This document shows positions 42,732 to 50,602 of a DNA stretch of 64,000 bases, piece by piece. The notes under the pieces are model-generated. The model was given only the letters and a program-made list of their open reading frames with translations, did not search any database and was not told the origin of the DNA. This DNA comes from Streptomyces sp. WMMB303. GTDB lineage: Bacteria; Actinomycetota; Actinomycetes; Streptomycetales; Streptomycetaceae. The stretch's first letter is position 1, and each line of letters opens with the position of its first letter. The stretch covers positions 3,212,501 to 3,276,500 of the forward strand of contig NZ_JARKIN010000001.1 of NCBI RefSeq assembly GCF_029351045.1. Reading direction: 5' to 3'. A program made the translations under genes and the position numbers.

Positions 42732-44006
42732 TCAGGCGTCGCGCGATGTGTCGCCCGGGGTGTCGCGGGCGACGGCGAGCAGGGCCATGTCGTCCGCTGA
42801 CCGGCCACCGGTGTGGGCCGCGACATCGACGAGGACCGCCGCCAGCAGCTTCTCCGGATCGGCGAAGGAGGCGCGGGAGAGGCGCTCGGCCGGCTGGTAG
42901 AAGTCGCCCTCCGGGTTGCGGGCCTCGGACAGGCCGTCGGTGTAGAGGAGGAGCTGGGCGCCGGGCGGGAAGACGAACTCGTCCACCTGCTGAGGCGATA
43001 CGGCCAGGTCCGTCATGCCGAGCGGGAGTGCGGGGATGGTGGGCTCCAGCAGGGCGGCCCGGCCGCGGTGCAGCAGCACCGGAGCGGGGTGGCCACGGTT
43101 GAGGACGCGCAGGACGACCTGCTCCTCTGCGGCTCTCTCCTCCGCGGCCGCGCTGCCTTGGCCACCACCCGCTGCACCCGGTGCGCGCGGCCCACCCGGT
43201 GCTTCCGGAGTGGTCGGGGACGCTCCGGGCGCGGGAGGATTCGGGGGCTGCGTGCTCGGGTCGACGACCTCGACCAGTACCGCCGTGCTGAAGTCCTCCA
43301 GCCGCGCCGCACCCTGGAGGCGATGGGCGTCCCGCTGGAGAGCCCGGTCGAGACGGGCCGCCACACCGGGGAGGGTCGCCTCCCGCTCCGCCGCTTCCCG
43401 GAACGCCCCGACCAGGAGGACGACGGCGGCCACCGCGTCGAGCCCTTTGCCCCGTACGTCGCCCAGCAGCAGTCTTACGCCGTACGGAGTCTCCTCCGCC
43501 GCGTAGAAGTCCCCGCCGATCCGGGCCTCGGCCTGCGCCGCGCGATACCGCGTCGCCACGCTCAAGGCACCCACGTGGGAGGGCGGTGTGGGCAGTACGG
43601 CGTACTGCACGGCCTCGGCGATGCTGCGCGCGGAGGCCAGTCTGCTGCCGCTGCGGAGCAGGACGTAGTTCACGCCGACGGCGAGGACGGAGACGGTCAC
43701 GATGGTGATGGACCGGGCCTCGGCCTCCAGCACATTGCCGGAGTCGTGGAAGGCGGAGAACAGGATGGTCGCCCCGGAGGAGAAGATCCCGGTGAGTACG
43801 GTGCCGCGGAGGCCCAGGAAGGCCGCGGCGGCCAGCGGAGCGGCGGCGAACGGCGCCGAGACCGACACTTCCCGGGGCGTCGCGAAGTCCAGGACGACGC
43901 CCAACGCGCACAGCGCGGCGGGCAGCCATCGCGCCAAGCGCCACAGCCGACCCACATTGCCGCCGTACCCGTTCACCGGCTCTGTCCCGGCCGCCCTTTC
44001 CCGCAC
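42732..44006 (-). CDS. Membrane-anchored SpoIIE-type PP2C phosphatase
   Basis: The 424-residue protein has three to four N-terminal membrane segments (about 20-115). A PP2C_SpoIIE domain follows, with metal-binding motifs RIGGDFYAAEE, LLLGDVRGKGLDA and LLLYTDGLSEARN. A Pro/Ala/Gly linker loop interrupts the domain near residues 255-300. The role is dephosphorylation of an anti-anti-sigma factor or similar regulator at the membrane. No kinase or STAS gene is adjacent, so the partner is unknown. It lies upstream of the M23 gene in the same direction, but the riboswitch and its promoter separate the two. Confidence 0.85.
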   Translation of the reverse strand: MRERAAGTEPVNGYGGNVGRLWRLARWLPAALCALGVVLDFATPREVSVSAPFAAAPLAAAAFLGLRGTVLTGIFSSGATILFSAFHDSGNVLEAEARSITIVTVSVLAVGVNYVLLRSGSRLASARSIAEAVQYAVLPTPPSHVGALSVATRYRAAQAEARIGGDFYAAEETPYGVRLLLGDVRGKGLDAVAAVVLLVGAFREAAEREATLPGVAARLDRALQRDAHRLQGAARLEDFSTAVLVEVVDPSTQPPNPPAPGASPTTPEAPGGPRAPGAAGGGQGSAAAEERAAEEQVVLRVLNRGHPAPVLLHRGRAALLEPTIPALPLGMTDLAVSPQQVDEFVFPPGAQLLLYTDGLSEARNPEGDFYQPAERLSRASFADPEKLLAAVLVDVAAHTGGRSADDMALLAVARDTPGDTSRDA

Positions 44007-44397
44007 GCTTCCAATCTGACCCGGACGAGGGCTTCGGGCCAGTCAGGAGCGGGCGAAGGAGGCAGGAGCCGAGTGGCACACCGGAGCCGTTCGGCCCCGC
44101 GGCAGCCACGAGTGTCTCCGGTCCGCCTCCCGTACCACGGAAGGGACAGCACCGCCCGTCGAACGTCCGGCGAACAGCGGAGTCCGGACGCCGTCCCTCC
44201 ACCCGCGTCGACGTTCCCGCGGGTCCCCGCGGGCCGGCACACCCGGATCAGGTCCCGTCCGATCCGGGCCAGGTCTCTGTCCGCTCGGGACCGGCCCCTG
44301 TCCGACGGGGTACGGCACACCCCGTCCCGGCCTGCGCACGTCGCGCCCCTTACATACGGAAGCGGTACCTCCGCGGGCTCCGGGGCCACCGTCCACG
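44007..44397. other. 391-bp divergent gap with a hairpin
   Basis: No gene is supported. GACGGGGT (44304-44311) and ACCCCGTC (44319-44326) form an 8-bp perfect inverted repeat about 70 bp before the next start; it may be an operator or an attenuator. Confidence 0.4.
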
Positions 44398-44851
44398 ATG
44401 GGTATCGCAGCGGTGGAGATCAGCGCGGGCCGGTTCGTCGAATGCACGCACGTGCTGTGGCAGGACATCGTCCTGAACGCCGGGATGATCCTCAACATGG
44501 TGGGGATCATGCTCTGGACCGTCTGGGGGTTCAGGGAACGCAGACACGGGATACGCGGCGCGTTGCGCAAGGCCTACAAGAAATCGTCGGACGCCGGTGG
44601 CTGGAAGCCGCGTACTCGCTGGATCCTGGCCGGGGTGTCGGTGGCCGTGGCCGTCGGTCTGCTGATCCTCGGCGCGGCGCTCTCGTCCGCCGGCCGCGAG
44701 GAGGGGCATGCCGCCCTGACGATGGGCGGTGTCCTGGCGGGCCTGTTGGCTGCCGGTGGGACCCCTGCTCCGCCCGGTCCCCGGCGAACGGCCCGAGCGC
44801 TCGAAGGAGTGGGCCGACCCGGAGGACCTGGACGACCGCCTCTCGTCCTGA
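44398..44851 (+). pseudogene. Small two-helix membrane protein, broken by a one-base frameshift
   Basis: From ATG 44398 the frame encodes a membrane segment (GMILNMVGIMLWTVWGF), a basic loop (RKAYKKSSD) and a second membrane hairpin (WILAGVSVAVAVGLLILGAAL, GGVLAGLLAAGG). At the run CCCC (44762-44765) the protein-like frame shifts. If one C is removed it continues TLLRPVPGERPERSKEW and ends ADPEDLDDRLSS at the stop 44849-44851, about 150 residues in total. In the uncorrected frame an implausible Arg/Pro/Gly-rich sequence runs on for 1.5 kb. Either a sequencing error in a C-run or a recent mutation explains this. The family was not recognised. The start might instead be ATG 44485. Confidence 0.65.
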
Positions 44852-44882
44852 CCTCGTGGCCGCTTCCGCCGCCCCGGGATGC

Positions 44883-44915
44883 GTATCCGGCCGGAAGCCC
44901 CGGCCGGCCGGATAC
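44883..44915. terminator. Bidirectional hairpin between convergent genes
   Basis: GTATCCGGCCGG (44883-44894) and CCGGCCGGATAC (44904-44915) are perfect 12-bp arms around a 9-nt loop. It lies between the frameshifted gene and the convergent lipoprotein gene. Confidence 0.8.
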
Positions 44916-44985
44916 CCGGCGTTCCGGCCAACAGGCAGGGCGAGGTGGCGCCCGGAGCGCGGCGGCACGGCCTGCGGGCGGGGCC

Positions 44986-45804
44986 TCAGCCGCCGGTGCC
45001 CGGGGCCAGCGGACCGATCTTGGGCACGGACGCCTTGCCGGTGTTGGTGACCGGGCCTCCGGACCAGTCCACCCGCAGGGAGCCCCGCTCGTCGGGCGGG
45101 GTGACCTTGGCCGCGCTCGGGGTGACCGTGGTGACGTTCGTCATCTTCGGATTGGTGTAGGAGAGCGGGGCCCAGGCGCTCTTGCCGGGCTTCAACTCGA
45201 CGGTCCGGACCTTCCCGTCGGTGCGGTGCGGATCGAAGGAGACCTGCTCACCGGCGTCGTTGACGAAGGCGAGCCCGGGGTAGCCGCGCACGGTGCAGGT
45301 GTCGTCGGAGTGGTTGGTCAGCACCAGCGCGAAGTTCTCCTGCCCGGCTCCCGGGTGATTGTCGCCGAACGACGCCTTCAAGTCGCCCGTGCCGCACCGG
45401 GAACCGGAGGACGAGCCCGATCCGCTCCTGCTGTCGGACGAGTTCGCGGAGGACGAGCCCGACGCCTCGGAGTCCGACGCGGAGGAGCCCGAGCCGCTCT
45501 CGTCGCCGTGCTTGCCGCCGGTGTCCTCGCTGCCGTTCTTGCCGTCCCCGTTCCCGGAGTCGCCGGACTTGTCGCTTCCGGCCGGGGCGGCGTCGCCGCC
45601 GACCTTCTCCGGAGCCGGTTCGGGGTCCTTGCCGCAGCCGACCACCAGCGCGCCCGCCGCCAGCACCGCGGTCGCGGCGGCGGCGACGCGCGTCACCCGG
45701 CGCCGCCTGCGGTGGTTGGCGCGCGGTGCGCCGGGGGCCGGGACTTCGGCCTCGGACGGGGTCGTAGCGAGCTGCGCGGTTGTCGGGTCCTGGCGCTTCG
45801 TCAT
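44986..45804 (-). CDS. DUF4232 lipoprotein
   Basis: The 272-residue protein starts at ATG 45804 (MTKRQDPTTAQ). A basic N-terminus (NHRRRRRVTRVAA) and hydrophobic segment end in the lipobox LVVGC, so it is probably lipidated and exported. A Ser/Gly/Asp-rich linker (about 75-135) leads to a DUF4232 domain starting at CGTGDLKASFG with ENFALVLTNHSDDTCTVRGYPG, containing two Cys that may form a disulfide. DUF4232 proteins are common secreted Streptomyces proteins of unknown function. Confidence 0.85.
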   Translation of the reverse strand: MTKRQDPTTAQLATTPSEAEVPAPGAPRANHRRRRRVTRVAAAATAVLAAGALVVGCGKDPEPAPEKVGGDAAPAGSDKSGDSGNGDGKNGSEDTGGKHGDESGSGSSASDSEASGSSSANSSDSRSGSGSSSGSRCGTGDLKASFGDNHPGAGQENFALVLTNHSDDTCTVRGYPGLAFVNDAGEQVSFDPHRTDGKVRTVELKPGKSAWAPLSYTNPKMTNVTTVTPSAAKVTPPDERGSLRVDWSGGPVTNTGKASVPKIGPLAPGTGG

Positions 45805-46127
45805 GGCTGCCGTCACTCCCTGGTCATGCTGTCGCGCGGTCGTTCGGCCTCCCCGCGGCCTCGTGTGCGTGCCGGTTCTCGTCTCCAGCGTGCCTCGGGG
45901 CTTTCGCGCCGTACACAGCATTCGATGGCCGATCACGCGGGAAAGTTCACGGCCGCCCGGGATTTTTTTCGCGTTCGGTCGCGAGGCAGGGTCTGGACCG
46001 GAACGCGCGCGCCGCATGGGGCCGAGAGGACGTACGGGATGAAACCGACGCCGGGCGGCCGACCGTCGCGCAGCAGCCGTCCGCCCCCTGCCCCTGCCCC
46101 TGCCCCTGCCTCTGCGGCACACCGGCC
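45805..46127 (-). other. 323-bp gap with hexamer repeat upstream of the lipoprotein gene
   Basis: No gene is supported. CCCCTG is repeated in tandem about four times near 46085-46108. A run of seven T (45964-45970) is unusual for this genome. The lipoprotein promoter should lie here but no clear boxes were found. Confidence 0.4.
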
Positions 46128-48158
46128 CTACGAGGCGTCGGCGCCGACCCGCAGACTGCCCAACACCTTGTCCGTCTTGTCCGAACAGCCCTCTTCGCAA
46201 CGGATCTGCACATACACGGGGGATCCACCCTGCTTCGTCGACTTCAGGCCGATCTCCTCCAGCGAGTACCCGGAGGCGCAGGACGACCACGTACGGATGC
46301 GCCCGCTCCACCCTCCACCGCTGAAGGTCCGGCTCCCCGCGTAGTCGCACTCCGAGTGCTTGATTCCGGCCACCTTGTCGGGCAGTACCTCCGCGGCGCC
46401 GGCCGCGCTGCTCTCCCCGTCCCCGCCGTCCCCACCGTCAGCGCCGTCCGCGCTCTCGCCGCCCTTGCCCTCCGCGGCCCCGAGACCGACGAAGACTCCG
46501 CTGGTCTTCGAGGTGAGGTCCTGCCAGCCGTGCACGTCCTGCGCGACGAGCAGTCCGGGCGCGTGGTCGGCCGACAGCCCCAGCGAGGTCGGATTCCAGC
46601 CCGAGTCGGTGAACTCCCGCGCCCAGTCGCCCGGCACCCGCACGCTGATCCGCCCGCTGGTGTCGCGCACCTTCACGGTCGAGGGCGTCCGCTGGGGGTC
46701 CGGGGCCAGCGCCGTGGCGGCCACTCCCAGCCCGGCCAGCACGACGACGGCCGCCCCGAAGGCCAGCGCCCGCGTCCGGCGGCGCCGCGTGGGACGCGCG
46801 GACGCCGTGCCCTCCGGCGAGGGGCGGACCGCGGCGGGATCGGGCGCCGGGGAGTCTGGTGCGCCGGCCGCGGACGTCTCCGGCGCCGCTGCCTCGGAAG
46901 AGGAACCCGCCGGAGCGGAACCCCCGGCGGGCGGCCCTTCGGGCAGGGCGCCCTCCGGAGCGCGCCCTCGGGATGCGTGGGAGCGCCCGGCGGAAACGGA
47001 CCCCCCGGCGTCCGACGCGGACGAACCGGACCCCGACGACGCGGGCCCGGCGCGGTCCGGCTCCGCAGGGGCGGGTTCCGCAGGGGCGGGTTCCGCACGG
47101 TCCGGCTCCGCCGTGGCGGGCCCGGCTCCGGCGGAGGGCGCCTCGGACGCGAGTGGACGGCCGACAGCCGCTCCCGACGTCCGGGAGGGCGGCTCAGCGG
47201 CCACAGTCGCCGGCTGAGCGGCCTCCGGGGACGCCGGACGCACCGTGGACGGCATACCGCTCGGGGACGCCCAGGACGGCGCGCCGGAGCCGTCCTGGCC
47301 TGCTGCCGCGTCCGGGGCGGCCTCCCCCGCGCCGGGCGAGGCCGGCTCGTCCTCGGCGTGCTCCAGCGTCTCCGCGATCCGGTCCAACTCCCGCGCCAGT
47401 GCCGCCGCGGTCGGCCAGCGCTGTTCCCGGTCGGGTTCCATCGCGCGGCCGACCGCGGCCCCCACAGCGGACGGCAGCCCGGGGCGCAGCTCGTCGAGCG
47501 GCATCACCCGGTCCGGCGTTCCGGGCGTGGCGCCCGAGACCAGGTGGTAGAGCACGGCCCCGAGGCTGTAGACGTCCGCGCGGGCGTCGATGCCCTCGAA
47601 GGGTTCGGCCTGTTCCGGCGCCATGTAGCCGACCGATCCGGCGACCACCGTCAGTCCCGACGCGTGGGCGAGGTTCTTGGCCAGGCCCAGATCGGCGACC
47701 AGCACCCGCTCCCGGCCCTGTACTCCTCCGCTGGTCAACAGGACATTGGATGGCTTGATATCGCGGTGCACCACCCCGGCCTCGTGGAGGGCCTCCGCGC
47801 CGCGTGCCGCCTCGGCGGTGAGCCGCACCGCCTCGGCCACCGGCAGCGGACCCAGCGTCATCCGGTCGGCGACGGTGCCCTGGTCCGCGTACTCCATGAC
47901 GAAATAGGGGCGTTCGTCATCCAGCTCTCCCACGTCGAAGACCTGGACCACGCCACCCGAGGACGCCTTGCGCAGCAGTCGGGCCTCGGCCAGGAAACGG
48001 TCCCGGATATCCATTCTGTGCGCCCAGTTGTCGGCCATCACCTTGACGGCGACAGGTGCCTCCAGACGGTCGTCGTGTGCGAGCCACACGACCGCGAAGG
48101 CGCCGGAGCCGAGACGACGGTCGACCCGGTAGCGGCCGATCTGATCAGGTGAAGGCAT
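46128..48158 (-). CDS. Membrane Ser/Thr protein kinase (PknB-like) with exported sensor domain
   Basis: The 676-residue protein starts at ATG 48158. The kinase domain spans about 8-265: GSGAFAVVWLA, AVKV with the catalytic Lys, HRDIKPSNV with the catalytic Asp, and ADLG in place of the usual DFG. A Pro/Ala/Glu-rich juxtamembrane linker of nearly 200 residues follows. One membrane helix lies near residue 460-482 (LAFGAAVVVLAGLGVAATA), and a C-terminal outer domain of about 190 residues contains four Cys (SECDYAG, SSCASGY, RCEEGCS). It should phosphorylate cytoplasmic proteins in answer to an external signal. The divergent ECF sigma gene starts only 18 bp away and is a likely functional partner. 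Confidence 0.88.
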   Translation of the reverse strand: MPSPDQIGRYRVDRRLGSGAFAVVWLAHDDRLEAPVAVKVMADNWAHRMDIRDRFLAEARLLRKASSGGVVQVFDVGELDDERPYFVMEYADQGTVADRMTLGPLPVAEAVRLTAEAARGAEALHEAGVVHRDIKPSNVLLTSGGVQGRERVLVADLGLAKNLAHASGLTVVAGSVGYMAPEQAEPFEGIDARADVYSLGAVLYHLVSGATPGTPDRVMPLDELRPGLPSAVGAAVGRAMEPDREQRWPTAAALARELDRIAETLEHAEDEPASPGAGEAAPDAAAGQDGSGAPSWASPSGMPSTVRPASPEAAQPATVAAEPPSRTSGAAVGRPLASEAPSAGAGPATAEPDRAEPAPAEPAPAEPDRAGPASSGSGSSASDAGGSVSAGRSHASRGRAPEGALPEGPPAGGSAPAGSSSEAAAPETSAAGAPDSPAPDPAAVRPSPEGTASARPTRRRRTRALAFGAAVVVLAGLGVAATALAPDPQRTPSTVKVRDTSGRISVRVPGDWAREFTDSGWNPTSLGLSADHAPGLLVAQDVHGWQDLTSKTSGVFVGLGAAEGKGGESADGADGGDGGDGESSAAGAAEVLPDKVAGIKHSECDYAGSRTFSGGGWSGRIRTWSSCASGYSLEEIGLKSTKQGGSPVYVQIRCEEGCSDKTDKVLGSLRVGADAS

Positions 48159-48164
48159 GCCCCT

Positions 48165-48170
48165 TATGAT
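48165..48170 (+). promoter_or_regulatory. -10 box of a leaderless ECF sigma gene
   Basis: TATGAT lies exactly six bases before ATG 48177, which places transcription start at or next to the start codon. It also lies immediately upstream of the divergent kinase start (48158), so the two promoters overlap. Confidence 0.5.
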
Positions 48171-48176
48171 GCCTGG

Positions 48177-48851
48177 ATGTGCCCACCGTCCTCCCCCCAC
48201 GCCGTGAACCAGCCATCCGGGCAGCCTGAGCCGACCGGCGCCGGAGCGACACCGGAGCCCCTCGACCCGTCGGAGCCCCTCGACCCGTCGGCGCCCGCCG
48301 ACACCGAAGCCCTCGCGGCGCGCGCGGCGACCGGGGACGGCGCGGCCCTCGACGCACTGCTGCGCACCATCCGGCCCGACGTGGTCCGGCACTGCGGCCG
48401 GTTCCTCCTCTTCCGCGAGGACGCCGAGGAAGCCGCGCAGGACGTGCTGCTGCAGGTGTCCCGGCACATCGAGCGCTTCCAGGGCCGCAGCCGCTTCAGC
48501 ACCTGGCTGCACACGATCGTGGCCAACTGTTCCCGCCAGAAGTACCGCGAACTCAAGCGCCGCGCCGTCGAGCAGCCGACGCTCCCGCACCAGACGAGCG
48601 CCCCGGAGCAGCGCCCGGACCCGCGGACGACGAGTGTGATCGCCGGCTCCCGGGTGGACCTCCTCGAGGCACTGGAGCGGCTGGAGCAGGAGAGCCCGCA
48701 CCTGGTGGCTCCCCTGGTCTACCGCGACGTGTGCCAGATGGACTACGCCGAGATCGTCGACCGACTCGGCATCCCGCTGGGCACCGTCAAGTCCCGGCTG
48801 CACCACGCCCGCCGGCAGATCCGGCCGTGGCTCACCTCACAGGAGCTGTGA
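48177..48851 (+). CDS. ECF sigma factor divergent from the Ser/Thr kinase
   Basis: The 224-residue protein has a Pro-rich N-terminus of about 40 residues. Region 2 follows (LDALLRTIRPDVVRHCGRFLLFREDAEEAAQDVLLQVSRHIERFQGRSRFSTWLHTIVAN) and region 4 at the end (LVAPLVYRDVCQMDYAEIVDRLGIPLGTVKSRLHHARRQIRPWL). No anti-sigma gene is adjacent; the divergent membrane kinase may control it by phosphorylation, as reported for kinase-linked ECF groups, but this is inference. The start lacks a ribosome site and the mRNA looks leaderless. A decayed second sigma gene follows 68 bp downstream. Confidence 0.85.
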   Translation: MCPPSSPHAVNQPSGQPEPTGAGATPEPLDPSEPLDPSAPADTEALAARAATGDGAALDALLRTIRPDVVRHCGRFLLFREDAEEAAQDVLLQVSRHIERFQGRSRFSTWLHTIVANCSRQKYRELKRRAVEQPTLPHQTSAPEQRPDPRTTSVIAGSRVDLLEALERLEQESPHLVAPLVYRDVCQMDYAEIVDRLGIPLGTVKSRLHHARRQIRPWLTSQEL

Positions 48852-48919
48852 CCTCCGCGCCGCGGTCGGAGGCCGCGGCGCGGAGCGGCCGCGACCGGCC
48901 GCGTGCTGCACTGGGCCGC

Positions 48920-49539
48920 GTGGTGGACACGACGCTGCAGTTCGAGGCGCACCGGGCGCGGCTCTTCGGGATCGCCTACCGGATGCTGGGCTCGGCGTCC
49001 GAGGCGGAGGACCTCGTGCAGGAGACGCATCTGCGCTGGGAACGCGCCGACCGGGACGCGGTGGCGACGCCGGGTGCCTGGCCGGCCGAGGTCGTCACCG
49101 ATCTCAGCCTCAACGAACTGGCCTCCGCCCGGGTACGCCGCGAGCAGTACGTGGGCCAATGGCTGCCCGAGCCGGTGCTGACGACGGCCGACGGCACCGT
49201 CCACGGGGCGGCGGGACCGGCGGCGGCGCACCCGCGCGGCAGCGGTGGACAGGGCTGGTGGAGACGTTCGTGGCGGCCGCCCGTGAGGGGGATCTCCGGC
49301 GGCTGGAGCGGCTGCTGACCCGAGGGCGTGGTCTCGCGCGGACGGCGGCGGCCGCGACCGTTCTGGTGCCGTGCGAGGTGAACGGCGGGCCCGCGCTGCT
49401 CGCACTCGCGGACGGCGGACTGCCGGGTGTGGTCACGCTGGAGGTGGCCGAGGGCCGGATAGCCGCGCTGCGGATCTGTGTGGGCCCGGACAAGATCGCT
49501 TACGCGGCACGGCAGTTCGCGGCGTCCGCGCCGAGCTGA
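48920..49539 (+). pseudogene. Decayed SigJ/ECF41-type sigma factor
   Basis: From GTG 48920 the frame gives a good sigma region 2 (FEAHRARLFGIAYRMLGSASEAEDLVQETHLRWERAD, then GAWPAEVVTDLSLNELASARVRRE). After EPVLTT the sequence should continue into region 4, but this is missing. The reading frame shifts near 49200-49250, and the SnoaL-like C-terminal domain of ECF41 appears in another frame (LVETFVAAAREGDLRRLERLL ... GPDKIAYAARQFAA). So an internal deletion removed region 4 and broke the frame. The product could not bind -35 DNA. The family normally has about 290-330 residues. Confidence 0.8.
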
Positions 49540-49761
49540 CCGCCGCGCCGGTGCGGCTCGGGGCCCTTCGGTGGGGAGCGGCAGGCATGCGGGGCGGGGT
49601 TGTCACGTTCGGGGCCGCTGTCCGGTCTCCAGGGGGACGGCACATTCCCGAACCCGGAGGAACGAGTCCCATGACCCCTTCGCCGCACCCGACCGGGCCC
49701 GCGCCCGGCACCCCGCACACCGCGCGCGGCGAGACGGGGCTCCGGCTCGGCCGGGCCCCAG

Positions 49762-49767
49762 TAAGGT
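49762..49767 (+). promoter_or_regulatory. -10 box of the second TetR gene
   Basis: TAAGGT fits the Streptomyces TAnnnT pattern and would give a 30-nt leader with GGAG (49793-49796) before GTG 49804. Confidence 0.4.
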
Positions 49768-49803
49768 GGCCCGAGCGAGCTGTAAGGGAACTGGAGACCC
49801 GTT

Positions 49804-50484
49804 GTGACACCTGAACCGGGGGCCCGGCGGAGGACGGCCGGCCCGGGAGCCACCGCCTCACCCGGCACCGTACGGCCCGGGGGACGTACGGCGCGGGTGC
49901 GCGAGGCGGTGCTGCGCGCCGCCGGGGACGCCCTCGCGGAGCACGGTTTCGCCCATCTCGACCTCGCCGAGGTGGCCCGCCGCGCGGAGGTGGGCAAGAC
50001 GACGGTCTACCGGCGCTGGGGGACGGTCACCGCGCTGCTGGCGGATCTGCTCGACGACATGGCCGAGCAGTCCGAACCCCGCATCGAGTCGGGCGCCCTC
50101 CTCGAGGATCTGACGGCCAACGCCGCACTGGTGCGCCGCACTCTGACGGACCGCCGGCAGGGCGCCCTGTTCAAGGCGGTCATCGCCGCGGCCACGTGCG
50201 ACGCGCCCGCGGCCGAGGCTCTGCACCGGTTCTACGCGGCCCGGATCGGGGAGTGGGCGCCCTGCGTGCGGCAGGCGGCCGAGCGGGGAGAGGTACCGTC
50301 CGACACGGATGCCGAGCAGGTCATCCGCGCCGTCTCCGCACCGCTGTACTACCAACTGCTGACCACCGGCGCCCCCCTGGACCGGGCAGCCGCCGAACGG
50401 GCGGCGCTGGCGGCGTACGAGGCGGCCCGCGCGGGGGCGTTCCGCACCGTCCGCCGAGCCGAGGGCGCCCACCCCGCACGGTAG
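49804..50484 (+). CDS. TetR-family transcriptional regulator
   Basis: The 226-residue protein from GTG 49804 has a disordered start of 30 residues. A TetR HTH follows (VREAVLRAAGDALAEHGFAHLDLAEVARRAEVGKTTVYRRWGTVTALLADLL) and a TetR_C-type ligand domain (RRQGALFKAVIAAATCDAPAAEALHRFYAARIGEWAP). A 47-codon open frame ends at its start codon and may be the remnant of an upstream gene lost with the sigma deletion. It could control that lost gene, itself, or the epimerase 118 bp downstream. Confidence 0.85.
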   Translation: MTPEPGARRRTAGPGATASPGTVRPGGRTARVREAVLRAAGDALAEHGFAHLDLAEVARRAEVGKTTVYRRWGTVTALLADLLDDMAEQSEPRIESGALLEDLTANAALVRRTLTDRRQGALFKAVIAAATCDAPAAEALHRFYAARIGEWAPCVRQAAERGEVPSDTDAEQVIRAVSAPLYYQLLTTGAPLDRAAAERAALAAYEAARAGAFRTVRRAEGAHPAR

Positions 50485-50533
50485 GACAATCCGCACGGAT
50501 CGGGTGCTCATGAGGGGTGTCGGCGGAGATCGG

Positions 50534-50542
50534 GTTCTTACG
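50534..50542 (+). promoter_or_regulatory. Shared 9-bp motif upstream of the epimerase
   Basis: GTTCTTACG here reappears, inverted, at 53750-53758 in the response-regulator/GT2 intergenic region. It would lie about 60-70 bp before the epimerase transcription start, a usual place for an activator. Confidence 0.4.
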
Positions 50543-50590
50543 GAGCGGTGACACGGTGCCGCGCACCGTTGCGCGGCGCCCGCACACCTC

Positions 50591-50596
50591 TAGCGT
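50591..50596 (+). promoter_or_regulatory. -10 box of a leaderless epimerase gene
   Basis: TAGCGT stands six bases before ATG 50603, with TTGCGC 16 bp upstream as the -35 box. The mRNA should be leaderless. Confidence 0.55.
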
Positions 50597-50602
50597 GGCT
50601 GT

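Noticed and set aside
44398-46344. 648-codon plus-strand frame
   Set aside because: Only the first 120 codons are protein-like; the rest is antisense to the lipoprotein gene after the frameshift.
49672-49815. 47-codon frame with a good ribosome site before the TetR gene
   Set aside because: Composition is low-complexity and its end overlaps the TetR promoter and start; better seen as a possible gene remnant than a gene.
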